A DNA stretch of 64,000 bases, from contig OY755190.1 in the NCBI GenBank assembly GCA_963576735.1, positions 2,349,695-2,413,694 on the forward strand. Direction: 5' to 3'. Every line of letters starts with the position of its first letter. The first letter of the stretch is position 1. This document shows, one piece after another, positions 1-10,370 of this stretch. The notes beneath the pieces are model-generated. The model was not told the origin of the DNA. It saw only the letters and a program-made list of their open reading frames with translations, and did no database searches. Source of the stretch: Bedellia somnulentella. Lineage: Eukaryota > Arthropoda > Insecta > Lepidoptera > Bedelliidae. The position numbers and the translations under genes are program-made.

Positions 1-290
1 TTATACATAAGTACATACATATACTCACGGCTATATTTCCCTAGACGGGCGCTAGTAACTAATTATTAGTTACTAGCGCCATTAGTTCCAATTTGGGTAG
101 GCAGATACTATCGATCACCACTTTGCATGATCCTGACAAACCTCTTTCAGCTTAATTTACATCTATCAATCTTTTCACACAAATTCTTTATTACTTCGTA
201 CTTTTGATTCAAATCTCTATTAGATCTAAATGTGCTCGCCGTGGACGTCTTCGACTGACATTACCATTCATCCATTACATTATTATTTTA
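1..290 (-). repeat. Degraded 3' end of an RTE-like LINE
   Basis: Read on the minus strand this is a decayed coding end (basic block NVSRRRPRRAHLDLIE, then KRLIDVN) followed by a short untranslated end and a tail of ATGT-type repeats at about positions 10-25. The same end occurs at 28918-29085, 34450-34610 and 39505-39765, and the 39.6-kb copy still reads as protein without stops. A 14-bp-arm palindrome with a 5-base loop (48-80, arm GGCGCTAGTAACTA) interrupts the untranslated part. RTE assignment is by general resemblance only. Confidence 0.5.
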
Positions 291-470
291 TTCTTCTATT
301 GCCATCAGGTAAGGTGGGGGTAATAAAATAAAACAGACTTAATTAATAGCTTTAATAAATTCGCATCGTATGCTATTATCACAGATAGTATATACTATTA
401 TTAAAATAAACAAAAAGTACAGTTAGCTTAAGTACTTAATCTTGAAATGGAGCCGGGAGAGACCCATTTG

Positions 471-680
471 TACTTACATACATATAATCACGGCTATAAA
501 TCCCTAGAAAGGGTAGCCAGAGCTAAGGAAGTAGAAATTCCTACTAGAATTTATTATTTTTATAAATTATTTTTTTCCGCATTTCACTTTTGGAAAGTGA
601 AATGGGGAGAAAAAATTGTTAAATAAAGGTTGTTGGTGATGGGTCTCCAACCGCATCGCCCAAAATCCCTTAATAGCCCG
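471..680 (-). repeat. SINE-B copy, partial
   Basis: Member of the most frequent repeat family here, called SINE-B. Full copies are about 250 bp, start GTGTAGTGCCGGCTTAGAAT, contain GGTTGGAGACCC (resembling a pol III B box) and end in GTGAGTATATGTATG repeats. This copy lacks its first about 60 bases and carries an AT-rich interruption near 545-575. Confidence 0.7.
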
Positions 681-689
681 AACATAGCA

Positions 690-1587
690 GGGTACTATTA
701 CAAACAAACCTAAAATAAACCTCTTTACATCCTTTACCTTGCTACTTGCCTTGAGGTTTGCAAGATACTCCCATACAACTGCCCTAAGGTTCACAAGAGG
801 CTATTTGACTGTAATAAAAATATACATTTCTTTTATTTCATTAGTCTTAATATTTCTTTTTTGGAGCAATATGTAATAATGCGAGATAAAAATATTGCAT
901 TATTTCACTAAAATCCGTCTTCTAAAATAAGTATTTTTGATGCAACTGTCACGTGACTAAAAACGACCGTGATTGGCTATTTCTATAATGAATGACGTAG
1001 ATCGCGCATAAACAGACTGTGTATCGCTTCGCTCATTGGTGTTTAATGCGGAATTGACGTCATTTGTGCTACAGCCGCCATATTACTTAAAGTCGCGTTT
1101 TCGCGGCAAATTTGAATATTGCATTTTCTTTTTCGATTTTTTAATAAAATAGCTAAAATGAAGAAGAGAAATATTTTTTTAGGGCTCCTTATAAACATAT
1201 TAACACCGTAAGATAGTTTTCAAAACTTAGTCAAATAGCCTATTCAACAACAAACGCTTTCAAATAGACTTAACTTTTCACGTTTCGAAAGTGAGTTGAT
1301 CGAGTGTAACCATTTCACATTTCTTCCGCCTAATACAACTATGCACATTATCATATTATCGATGAGCCGTACTTCAAATAAAGAATAACATACCATAGTT
1401 GCTATCACATCCTTAAGGGGGTAGGTATCATACAAAGTGGTACTAAGAGAACGGTAGCAAGACTAGTATAAGAAAAGTAAGTCTAATATAGCTTATCACA
1501 CTACACATTTCATAGTTGTCTTTGTACCGTATAGTGTAAAACCTAATTTTTGTCAAAGTTATGTAAGATACAAGATTTTGTCCCCAT
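690..1587. other. No gene or repeat recognised
   Basis: AT-rich sequence with only short spurious frames. I see no tRNA, splice-supported coding sequence or member of the repeat families described elsewhere in the window. Confidence 0.5.
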
Positions 1588-1676
1588 CAACTTCCAAATG
1601 CAGCCGAAGAGTTTCTAGCTCTAAAGCTCTAGCTACTCCTTTTTGGGATTTATGGGCGTGAGTATATGTATGTAAG
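1588..1676 (+). repeat. SINE-B 3' end fragment
   Basis: Only the last about 90 bases of SINE-B remain, from CAACTTCCAAATG to the GTGAGTATATGTATG tail. Confidence 0.65.
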
Positions 1677-1978
1677 ATAGTGCTATTTCACATGTTTCAA
1701 TGACCGACGTTTTCACATCTACCGGTGTAATTTGTCTGGCGGTAACCGAGCAACGCATCGTAGGTTTTCTAACAATATGACTAAGGGGAAGATAGGAATA
1801 ATCTAGGACGTATGGAAGTTGGTGGATATCTCACTGGGAGGCTTGTGATGTGAGTATGCCCATAGCAGTCCTCTTTGTCTTAGCTAAACAAGAGGTTTTG
1901 AAGAATAAACACTATACACCTTTTGCATCAGGGAAATGTGTAGAAAGGGTAAATAAAAGTACTAAAATAAGGAAATTT

Positions 1979-3901
1979 TCAAATTTTAATGAAACTAAAG
2001 TCACAGAATATACATCTATGACTCTGCCCATCCAATTCAACACAAGCCGTAGAGTTACAGTTCCTACAGTAAATATAATCATCACCAATACTTATACTTG
2101 TTAAAGTTATACAACAGAACATACTTGCATGAATATCGCTACAGAAAAAACCAGTCATATTTTTTCCACAGTATTCACAAACTTCCTCTACTAGTGTTTC
2201 CTTCAATTTACTTGCCAAATCTAAGTCAATGCATTGAGATATATCTAATCTGTACTTTTCACTATAATATAACAAATATTTGTAAGCTCTACTCTGTGAT
2301 AAAATTGATAAAGTATTTGAAAGCTTAAGTTTTTCAGGATTTCGCAATAACTCCTGAGCATGTAAAAATATTATTGATTCTTTGACTTTCTCAATAGACT
2401 CTTCTGGCATAGCGGGTAGCAAATATAAGTTATTAAACATTTTCTTGTGCCACTGTAGAAATATTAAGTACAACTTCATATCATATAAACAAGATTTTCC
2501 TTTTTCATACAACTCTTTATAATCATAATCCAATAATGCTTTATTTTTCATTGTTTTAACTCGAAGGACTTCCAATACATCCCAGATATCATACAAAGAC
2601 TGGTTTGGATTATTAAATATTATGTCATAACTTTCATTCAATATCAAAAAGGATAACTCCAACATGATGGGTTCTTTACGGGAGCAGATTTTAGTCATCA
2701 ACAAACTTAAACACAACATCTTTTCATTTGGTGAGAAACAAAAAGATCGTAGCTCATAATCAGGGAATTGACATTTTATAGGAAAGGAAACTATTTCCAC
2801 ATTGCTTGTGTCATTATTTGATGGCAAATTAACCTTAAATAATTGGCAATTCACAGTACTCACAAAGATGCCACTTTTCACCTGTCTCAGACATGATATT
2901 TTGTGGTCATTTAAAATTTTATGGCACTGCGACAGAATGGAATAATGTGAGTCTAGTCTTTGAATTATTAAATGTCTTTGTTTGGTGAACATTACTATAA
3001 CACCCTCCTTATCTTTCACATATTCAATGTTATTAACAATACTGTTGTCTTTATAAGGCCATAAACAATTAGTTTTAGTAATATTTATACTATCATTTTC
3101 AATACAAAAATCCATAATATAAACTTGACCAAGTATATTTGATGCAAATAATGAAAAAGATATATTATCTTTTCGTACCCATACCATGATGGTAAATTGA
3201 CCTATTTCAGTACTAACATTAGCAAATAGTTTTGCATTTATTTTATTGTTTTCTAAACAGAGAGACCAAAATAGAATGTCACCATTTTTCTGTCCTGTTC
3301 CAAAATAGCACTGGTTCTTAGACACACTACTACCCCAGCAAAATGCACTTGTTTCAAAGATTAATACTGCTTGGGTTATGTCACTCAAAGAGTCATATTT
3401 CACCGTTGAACCTTTTTTAAGGTTTTCTATCTCAGTGGAGAGATTTAATATACTCTTCCATCCAAGTCTTCTACGACCAAAGAATTCTATGTTGCCAATA
3501 TTGGTAAGTGTAGCTATTATAGTGTGATCTTTAAGGGAAAAGCTTTTAGGAGAAAAGGCTGACGCTGTAAAAGTGGCCAGCTCATCCATAATATCATTAT
3601 TGTAAGGCCACAATGAAGAGTTCACCATAAGCTCAGTTAAATCGATATTTCTCATGTGACGAGTTTCTATATGAGTTTGCAAAAACCTTGTTCCAGGACT
3701 AGTCTTAGGCGGAAGTATTGTTGAGTGATTGAAATCTAAGTTTTTGCTATAATACTTTACATCTGTACCGAATTCGAGCACTTGTAAACCATTATCGGCG
3801 TTAACTATCAGTGGCATGTCAGACCAGCTTGTAATTGGCTCAACATAATTTGTTACTTCAATAGAATATCGCGATATCTCTTCCAGTAATGTTGTCTCCA
3901 T
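1979..3901 (-). CDS. GTF3C4: TFIIIC 90-kDa subunit (GTF3C4-like)
   Basis: A 640-residue intronless frame and the only clearly host-encoded gene in the window. The N-terminal half reads as a degenerate beta-propeller, starting with EPITSWSDMPLIVNADNG and LQVLEF, as in the TFIIIC delta (WD-like) domain. The last about 70 residues form a cysteine-rich module: CEYC, CSDIH, YCRNC and CIFC, the arrangement of the TFIIIC C-terminal zinc finger, and the ending CIFCDF resembles the CPFCD ending of animal TFIIIC90. In other animals this protein belongs to TFIIIC, which binds the internal A and B boxes of tRNA genes and SINEs and recruits TFIIIB and RNA polymerase III in the nucleus. At 640 residues it is shorter than the about 820-residue human protein. 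The start chosen is the first ATG of the frame; stops precede it. No transposon lies inside it. Family assignment is from motif recognition, not from a search. Confidence 0.75.
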   Translation of the reverse strand: METTLLEEISRYSIEVTNYVEPITSWSDMPLIVNADNGLQVLEFGTDVKYYSKNLDFNHSTILPPKTSPGTRFLQTHIETRHMRNIDLTELMVNSSLWPYNNDIMDELATFTASAFSPKSFSLKDHTIIATLTNIGNIEFFGRRRLGWKSILNLSTEIENLKKGSTVKYDSLSDITQAVLIFETSAFCWGSSVSKNQCYFGTGQKNGDILFWSLCLENNKINAKLFANVSTEIGQFTIMVWVRKDNISFSLFASNILGQVYIMDFCIENDSINITKTNCLWPYKDNSIVNNIEYVKDKEGVIVMFTKQRHLIIQRLDSHYSILSQCHKILNDHKISCLRQVKSGIFVSTVNCQLFKVNLPSNNDTSNVEIVSFPIKCQFPDYELRSFCFSPNEKMLCLSLLMTKICSRKEPIMLELSFLILNESYDIIFNNPNQSLYDIWDVLEVLRVKTMKNKALLDYDYKELYEKGKSCLYDMKLYLIFLQWHKKMFNNLYLLPAMPEESIEKVKESIIFLHAQELLRNPEKLKLSNTLSILSQSRAYKYLLYYSEKYRLDISQCIDLDLASKLKETLVEEVCEYCGKNMTGFFCSDIHASMFCCITLTSISIGDDYIYCRNCNSTACVELDGQSHRCIFCDFSFIKI

Positions 3902-4199
3902 AGTAATAAAATTCTTGCGTTGAGTTTAGAGACTAAAAGCGAATATCTGAAATATAACCGTCGAGAATTTAGGTTAACGTTATGATATGATATGACATTC
4001 AATTCATCTTGTTCATTGGCCTCGTATACAATTTATACATTCTGCCAGCGTCAGAGTGAAATAGAAACAGCTTACATTTTGAAACAAGTCCGATAAAAAC
4101 GAAATTTAATTATTACTTTTTTAAATATCTTATAAGTCAGAAAGAGAGATTAATAGATATAAAAATATGTTTATTTTAAGATGATATATAGAAATAAAC
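3902..4199. other. Upstream region of the TFIIIC-like gene
   Basis: About 300 bases separate the start codon of the TFIIIC-like gene from the 3' end of the neighbouring LINE. Any promoter must lie here or inside the LINE. No CpG-rich tract and no convincing TATA box is visible; a short GATAT repeat lies near 3980-3995. Confidence 0.35.
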
Positions 4200-4252
4200 A
4201 TAGACAATAAACTTTTACGAATTTGATCTAAGATATTATAATTTTCATTCCA

Positions 4253-4768
4253 TTAGAAGATGAAATAACTTAAAGTTTTCACAAATTCAGTATGAACAAG
4301 TGATAACACATTTATCATGTTAGTAGGTTTAGGAATAAAAGAAGGGAGAATATCATAAATTGATGTCGTTAATTTTGAACAGTTGAAAAATAAATGATCC
4401 AAAGTTCCTTCCTCAAGTCCACATTCACATAACGAATTATCTTTAATTTTAATTTTAGCTAGAAAAACTGGAGAACAACAATGGCCTAGTCTCATTCTAC
4501 ATATGGTATAGGTAGATGTATTTGAGCATTGTTTATATTTAAAAAACCAAGGCTTAGAGGGAAATTCCGGTTGAATACCCGCGTAAAATTTTCCTTTAAA
4601 CTGAATAGAATGTTTCCAATTTTCAGACCAAGACTTTTTAAGGAATACTGATGATTGGGCTACTAGGTCATGAGAATAAAGCATTTGTATAAAGTATATT
4701 GGTATCAATTCCTGAATCACAAGCAATCTTGGCTGCAGAATCGGCATGAGTGTTCCCTGAAATGCCAC
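4253..4768 (-). pseudogene. LINE ORF2 C-terminus with CCHC-like motif
   Basis: The end of the I-group LINE second frame. It contains RMRLGH followed by CECGLEEGTLDHLFFNC, the C-x-C-x(7)-H-x(4)-C signature that closes ORF2 in I-group elements and probably binds the RNA template. It overlaps the RNase H frame at 4668-4768, so a frameshift near 4700 separates the two. Confidence 0.7.
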
Positions 4769-5594
4769 AATGGCTAGAAATCCAAGCTAAGACTATTTTA
4801 ATGTTATTAAGGGAACATCGATGTAAAGCAGTTTTCAAATCAAGGATTAATGAAAATTTGGTTTTGGCATGAAATTGATTTGATTGTAAAGGTTGTAGAC
4901 AGCTTTTTGAGTCTGTAAAAATAACCGCTTTATTAATGGAATGGGATTCGATGAATTTGACGGCTTCTAAAATAGCAAGAGTTTCTCCAGTAAAAACTGA
5001 AGAATGAACAGGAGATTTCAAGCTCAAAATTATTTTGCGCGAGGGAATCCAAACAGCGGAGCCGACGCACTCTGAGTTCAAAAGTTTAGATGCGTCAGTA
5101 TAAATGACAAGCCAATCTTTCCAAAGAACATCAATTTTATATTTATGTTCCGTATCAGGAGAGAGGGACTCTTTTTCTATACCTAAATTTAAAATGATTT
5201 CTGGGAGGTAAATTAAACACGCATATTGAGTAGACAAAATGGGATTCGATTGATATCTGACTAACGAAGAAAGGGAATGATTAAATTTATTTATACTTTG
5301 AAAAACACGTGAAAGGGACTTGTGAGACCAATACCGGCTGGTTCTCACTTTTAATGAAAGAGATTGAAAAGATGGAAGTAAAGGATGAGACGAAGACTGC
5401 AAAAATTTTGTTACAAATCTGTCAGATAAATACTGCCTTCGTAAATTGAGAGGGGGTTCGACACATTCTACTTGAAGGGCATTAATAGGCGAGGATTTCA
5501 TAGCTCCTAAGATGATGCGGAGACACTTTGACTGAATATTATCTAATTTCACTAAATACAGCTTGCTACAGGGTTCTAATAAAAAAAGTACCAT
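4668..5594 (-). pseudogene. LINE RT thumb region and RNase H domain
   Basis: A 308-residue fragment. The first half has the thumb-like segment LDNIQSKCLRIILGAMKSSP and LNLRRQYLSDR, typical after the RT palm in I-group LINEs. The second half is an RNase H domain: IYTDASK, then GETLAILEAV, FTDSKS and AWISSHCGISGNTHADSAAK, which keeps the D, E, D and final D of the catalytic set. In a working element it would degrade the RNA strand during reverse transcription. The fragment is cut off from the RT palm by a frameshift near 5580. Confidence 0.75.
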
Positions 5595-5916
5595 AATCTA
5601 AATGACTACGTATTAACGCATTATAAAGAAGTTTTTGAGTAAATGGGTGGGATACACACATATACCATACACCAGACAAGCATCGAAGAATATTAATATT
5701 CTTTTCACATTTATTAATAATATGTTGCATGTGAGGGATACCTGATAATTTTGAGTCAAGAATAACACCAAGAAATTTAACTTGGTCGTGGATGGGAAGA
5801 GGAATGCGGTCAGATACAATCGGAGTGGCCGGAATATCCCGTTTTCTAGAAAAAACGACTACGCAGCATTTGGAAACAGAAAGACTGAGACCATGATCAA
5901 ACAACCATTCATTCAA
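5566..5916 (-). pseudogene. LINE RT segment after the palm
   Basis: Contains LSVSKCCVVVFSRKR and VKFLGVILDSKL, the motifs D/E region of non-LTR reverse transcriptases, then HPFTQKLLYNALIRSHLDYG. The catalytic YADD box is not in frame here; it would lie around 5975-6000, where the plus strand reads as its complement (ISYADDLCLY-like), lost to frame breaks. Confidence 0.65.
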
Positions 5917-6037
5917 ATGATGTATTGCGGCGTTTAAGCGAGAAGTAGCAACATCAAAGTCTGACGAATCTATGTAGAGACATAAGTCATCAGCATATTG
6001 AAGTATTTTACAGAAAGGTTCAACAGACTGATAAAGA

Positions 6038-6862
6038 TCATAGGAATATATATATATTAAATAAAATGGGACTTAAGACAGATCCTTGTGGAAGGCCTTT
6101 CCATATTAATCGGGATGAGAGGAACCCCTCATCTGATCTCACGGAAATAGACCTACATATAAGTAGGTTTGATATGATTGTAATAAGTTTAGGAGGAATA
6201 TTTAATGACACTAACTTTTGTTGTAGAATAGCCAAAAGTACATTATCTAGAAAAGCTCCAATAACAGATTTATTATCTGAAAAAGCGAGGCGAATATCCG
6301 TGATCAAACTATCAATGGTGCCCATACCTTTCCGGAAGCCAAATTGTCTGTTTGATAAAATACCTCTATTTTCGATTATCCATTCTAATCGTTTTTTTAT
6401 AAGATGTTCCATAATTTTAGCAAGAGCTGATGATAAAGCTATTGGACGATAAGATGTAGAATAATTACCCTGTTTTCCGGATTTTAAAATAGGGATAATA
6501 ATTTGGGTGTGCCATGACTCTGGGGGTAACCCTGCATCGAATATTTTATTCACAACTATAAGGAAGAAGTCGTGGAGAGCGGAACCAGCTTTAGCAAAAA
6601 ATGAATAAGGAAAACCATCTATTCCAGGCGAGGAATCTCTCAAAGCATCTAAAACCATATTAAGCTCAGAAATTAAAAACGGTCGATCAAATTCTGAAAA
6701 AGCTGATGACACAATAACAATAGGAATAAATTCTTCTTGAGTGGGAACAAAAGGAGGTGCTAGTCTTTGAGAAAAATCTTGAATCCAAGTAGACCTATTA
6801 TTAACTTTAACATTATTATAATATCTATAAAAGATCCACGAAATCTTCTTATATTTTGCCAA
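6038..6862 (-). pseudogene. LINE reverse transcriptase fingers and palm
   Basis: A 274-residue piece with the expected order: DSSPGIDGFPYSFF, PILKSGKQGNYSTSYRPIAL, FGFRKGMGTIDSLITDI and WKGLPQGSVLSPILFNIYI. The first catalytic aspartate motif is damaged: the segment reads SVIGAFLDNVLL where VFLDI.GAFDNV is expected, so this copy is dead independently of its frameshifts. Confidence 0.8.
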
Positions 6863-6869
6863 ACTAAAG

Positions 6870-7262
6870 AAGGATGGGTTTTGGGTGATAAACTTTCACA
6901 GTAAGCCAACCACCCCCTTTTTTTTGTTAGCTACAAGTCGTTTGAATTGAGCATTTGCCTTTTGATAATTAACATAATTATTTACGGTCATCGAAATGCT
7001 GTACTGATTTTCAGCAATTTTGCGTTTATTGACAGCGTCTGAACAACCTGAATCCTACCAAGGTGGAGACGAAATGTAAGACTTTCCAGATTTTTTAATA
7101 ATAAAACTAGCGTTAGCTGCGTTTGTGATACACGTTGTTAACTCAGAATACAAAGACTCTGGGCTAGATGACACGTTCGTATCAGGAAGTAATTGATGAA
7201 TTGTTTCGGAGGATTTATCCCAAGCTTCCAAAGGACCCAACTTATATTTAAGTAAAGGAGGA
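6870..7262 (-). pseudogene. LINE endonuclease-RT linker
   Basis: The frame at 7240-7055 reads LGPLEAWDKSSETIHQLL and IKKSGKSYISSPPW. It continues after a stop with a lysine/asparagine-rich stretch (VNYQKANAQFKRLVANKK). This is the usual weakly conserved linker between the APE and RT domains. It ends at 7262, where a foreign element is inserted. Confidence 0.6.
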
Positions 7263-7424
7263 GCTTTTTTTATTATTATTAAAAGGTTTTATTTAACTTG
7301 CAATGTATGTTTGTGTGTTCGGGTGAAATCTTTGAACTCAATTTTGAAGTAGATATATTCAACTGTTTGTGCTGAAATTTTGTGGACGCATTTTGTTTGG
7401 ATGACAATATATGATAAGACATGT

Positions 7425-7895
7425 GACGTCATTCTAAATTCAATATGGCGGATCATACAAGATGTCAGAACAGTTATATTTAATCCACTTATACAATATG
7501 GGTATCAAATGAAAGGGCTTGTTAAGAGTGACTAGAAAAAGAATATGACGTCATTCTGAATCCAATATGGCGGACCATGCAAGATGGCGGAATAGTTACC
7601 TTTAGTCTACTTCTACAATATGGGTATCAAATGAAAGGGCTTGTTAAGAGTGACTAGAAAAAGAATATGACGTCATTCTGAATCCAATATGGCGGACCAT
7701 GCAGGATGGCGGAATAGTTACCTTTAGTCTACTTCTACAATATGGGTATCAAATGAAAGGGCTAGTTAAGAGTGACTAGAAAAAGAATATGACGTCATTC
7801 TGAATCCAATATGGCGGACCGTGCAGGATGGCGGAATAGTTACCTTTAGTCTACTTCTACAATATGGGTGTCAAATGAGAGGGCATTTTGAGAGT
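7425..7895. repeat. 122-bp tandem repeat, about 3.8 units
   Basis: Units begin at GACGTCATTCT at 7425, 7547, 7669 and 7791, a constant period of 122. Each contains CCAATATGGCGGACC and ATGGGTATCAAATGAAAGGG. Units 2 to 4 are almost identical and unit 1 is more diverged, which suggests recent expansion from the right. Confidence 0.9.
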
Positions 7896-7942
7896 AATAA
7901 TAACTTGAAAATAGCCAGCGATAACTAAAAAGTAAAAATAAA

Positions 7943-8277
7943 AAAAATTAAGTAAAAAAACATTTTAAGAAAAAGCTTTTATTTAAACGCTCTAAAAAGA
8001 AGAAAATAAAATATTCCTTTTGGATTATACTAACAACTCCTCATTATACACAATTTATATATAATAATAAAAGCTTGTCGCTCGATTTACCATAAATTAT
8101 TATGATATAAAGGAATGTTGATAGGTATGTAAACCTCGCGACAAGCTTTTATTATTATATATAAATTGTGTATAATGAGGAGTTGTTAGTATAATCCAAA
8201 AGGAATATTTTATTTTCTTCTTTTTAGAGCGTTTAAATAAAAGCTTTTTCTTAAAATGTTTTTTTACTTAATTTTTT
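7943..8277. repeat. Near-perfect palindrome with about 139-bp arms
   Basis: The left arm 7943-8081 (through CAAGCTTTTATTATTATATA on the other strand) is matched almost base for base by the complement of 8138-8277, with a loop of about 56 bases. Transcribed from either strand it would give a long hairpin. It forms one end of the inserted element and touches the LINE endonuclease frame. Confidence 0.9.
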
Positions 8278-8831
8278 ACAGTAATAGTCTTGGAAGGCAT
8301 GTTTAGAATTATTGGGAAATGATCGCTCCCAAAAGTATTAGAGAGAACAAACCAATTAAGAGATGCCGAATTAGAAGCCGATGATATAGAAAGATCTACT
8401 GCTGAATGCACATTTTGGGACGGTGCGACTCTACGAGTTGGAGAACCGTCATTCAAAACACATAAATTTAAAGTATCAAAAAGATCTATCAGCAGGGGAG
8501 CAAAAGAATCACTTCGAGCTGAACCCCAACTAGGATGATGACTATTAAAATCACCAAGTAGGTACATGGGACTGGGGATTGAACAAATAATTGAAGACAA
8601 TTCATTAAAAACTGAAGGGATGGCATGAGGGACATACACAGACACAAATGATATATTGAAAATTTTAACAGCTATAATATTAAACTTATCCGAATGGGAG
8701 GGTAATTGAATTTGAATGAAGTTAATGGATCTAGATATGAGGAGGGAAGCACCAGCATACCCATCACTCCTATCATCCCGAAGACATGAAAAACCAGAAA
8801 CTCTGAACAGAGAACCCGGTCTCAGCCACAT
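8268..8831 (-). pseudogene. LINE APE-type endonuclease domain
   Basis: A 187-residue piece of an apurinic-endonuclease-like domain. MYLLGDFNSHHPSWGS supplies the GDFN and H-x-x-W motifs, and TFGSDHFPIIL supplies the catalytic SDH. Upstream in another frame at about 8890-8831 is QSIKFKKSDLIHLINTH and IIALQEMWL, the start of the domain with the catalytic glutamate. In a live element it nicks target DNA to prime reverse transcription. The first about 40 residues are out of frame and a stop follows INTH. Confidence 0.8.
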
Positions 8832-8892
8832 CTCCTGGAGGGCAATGATTGATGGTTAATGGGTGTTAATGAGATGAATAAGGTCTGACTTT

Positions 8893-9189
8893 TTAAACTT
8901 GATGCTCTGACAGATCCATTGCATTATTGACAGATCCATTAGGGGAGGTAGAAATAAGCTGACAAAGTATAGAGCGCACGTTGGACGGTAATTCAATGTT
9001 GTCTATGCGGGAGCATAGACTAACAATGCAAGAGGCGAGTAGTTCTAGAAGGTTGTCATTAACTTTTTCTTTGTTTAACAGAGCACATCCATCCGGTAGG
9101 GAAGAAGGAGGTTGTCTTGTTAAATCTGAATGAGAAATTCTATCATATCCATGAGAAGATGAGGGAGACCTATGTCTACAGATCCACAA
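8893..9189 (-). pseudogene. LINE ORF1 (gag-like) C-terminal part
   Basis: A 98-residue frame, rich in leucine in its second half (NDNLLELLASCIVSLCSRID), lying just before and overlapping the start of ORF2 in another frame, as expected of the end of ORF1 in this group. No zinc knuckles are present in this part. Its upstream end reads PAKKRLWIC and appears to continue at 10590-10528 beyond the inserted block. Confidence 0.5.
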
Positions 9190-9205
9190 TCTTTTCTTGG
9201 CCGGT
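9177..9205. repeat. 29-bp direct repeat, left copy
   Basis: TACAGATCCAC and the following 18 bases are repeated exactly at 10528-10556. The two copies bracket the inserted block 9206-10527 and behave like a long target-site duplication. Confidence 0.85.
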
Positions 9206-9359
9206 AAGGGCTGTCGCTGTCATCGATATTAGTATTGCCAGCAAATAAAAAATAACCATTATAAGGGAAATAACTTTACATCATACAGGCTAATTTATTT
9301 ATGTATTGAAATGTCTTAATAAAACAATTTATATAATATTCATTTAATTAATAACTAGT

Positions 9360-9608
9360 TGCTGTGTAGTGTCGGCTTAAAATAGCACTACCCCATTTCT
9401 GCCGGTGGGTGTACGTAAGAGGCGACTAAAGGTATTGGGGCTTTTAAGAGGTTTGGGCGAAGCGGTTGGAGACCCATTAACAATAACCTTTATTTTACCA
9501 TCTTTACCCCACTCAACTTTCCGAAAGTGGCTGAGGAGTTTCTATTTCCTTAGCTCGGGCTACCCCTTCTAGGGATTTACAGCCTTGAGTATATGTATGT
9601 ATGTATGT
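9360..9608 (+). repeat. SINE-B, full length
   Basis: Complete from GTGTAGTGTCGGCTTAAAAT through GGTTGGAGACCC to the ATGT-repeat tail. Lies in the left arm of the inverted repeat. Confidence 0.85.
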
Positions 9609-9660
9609 AATAGCTATTATTGTAAGTAAACAAGTTCGTTTTAATGTAAGCTAATTATAT

Positions 9661-9798
9661 TTATTTATTTTTCCCCTTGTCTGGTATGTCTACCCGAATG
9701 ACTGTGTATCCTAAATTTGATGATCTTACCTCCCAAATGTTGTCTGGAAGCTTTAAGCGATAACACTGCCAATTGTACTTTTCTCCAAGCTGTTTCAT
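9661..9798 (-). CDS. 45-residue open frame conserved in both arms
   Basis: A short frame (starts MKQLGEKYNWQCYR, ends DIPDKGKNK) rich in charged and aromatic residues. The second arm has the same peptide at 11643-11780 with one stop (L15 to TAA) and one G-to-A replacement. It does not match a family I know. It could be the last exon of a gene carried into the repeat, or chance. No splice acceptor is proven. Confidence 0.25.
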   Translation of the reverse strand: MKQLGEKYNWQCYRLKLPDNIWEVRSSNLGYTVIRVDIPDKGKNK

Positions 9799-10057
9799 TA
9801 TTTTATACTCAAGGATTTGTTATTTGTGACACTCAGAGTTAATAAGTGGGTAACTAATTAAAATCATTTTTTTAATCCTGTAAATTAGAGGCTTACCTTG
9901 TCGTGTACTGTCTTTTACATTTCATATTCACACATAGATCCCCCAAAAAGGTGGCACAGAAAAAATAATTCTAAACATCAGATATCGTTTGGGTCATTCA
10001 TTTTGCTGGGTCAGTGAATTTATGGGCACTTTCTTATTGCTGTTAACAACCTTGTTA

Positions 10058-10370
10058 CATATAACATAACCTAACATAAACGTTTACGCCGAATACCCCC
10101 GAAGGGATTTGGCAGAGGTACTAATACTTCTGAACATCACGTGACTTTGTCACCTGGTGTTCAGAGTACCCACGCTTTGCATGAACAGTATACTCACGTG
10201 ATAGGGGGCAGGACTATCGCCGTTTTCCACGAATACACTGTCACACGACTAAGTACAACTCAGTCATGTGGGTTTCCTCACCGTTAACAACCGTGATAAA
10301 TTAACCACACATATGACTTTAGAAAAGACAAATTGGTGTAGGCCCGATTCGGGATTTGAAGACTAGTCGT
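10058..10370 (-). repeat. SINE-A, lacks 5' end
   Basis: SINE-A is a tRNA-derived family of about 370 bp: A box TAGCCCAGTGG, B box GTTCAAATCC, body ending GGCGTGAACG, then TTATG repeats. This copy retains the B box region but its tRNA 5' part is replaced by unrelated sequence at 10370. Confidence 0.8.

Larger units (their letters stand above)
7263..8278. mobile_element. Inserted non-autonomous element with tandem repeat and palindrome
   Basis: The LINE frame stops at TVK on one side (about 8280) and resumes at PPLLKYKLG on the other (about 7260), so this 1.0-kb block is an insertion. It has three parts: an AT-rich left segment (7263-7424), a 122-bp tandem array (7425-7895) and a large palindrome (7943-8277). 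It encodes no protein. Runs of T at both edges hide any target duplication. Superfamily unknown; it resembles non-autonomous DNA elements. Confidence 0.6.
9232..10370 (+). repeat. Left arm of a 3-kb inverted repeat
   Basis: From TATTGCCAGCAAATAAAAAA to CTAGTCG this is matched by the complement of 11045-12209, with only scattered differences. The arm contains SINE-B (9360-9608), about 450 bases with a small open frame, and SINE-A (10058-10370). Confidence 0.9.

Noticed and set aside
7425..7895. Regular repeats considered as a CRISPR-like array
   Set aside because: The 122-bp units are contiguous without variable spacers, and the context is an insect transposon; it is a minisatellite.
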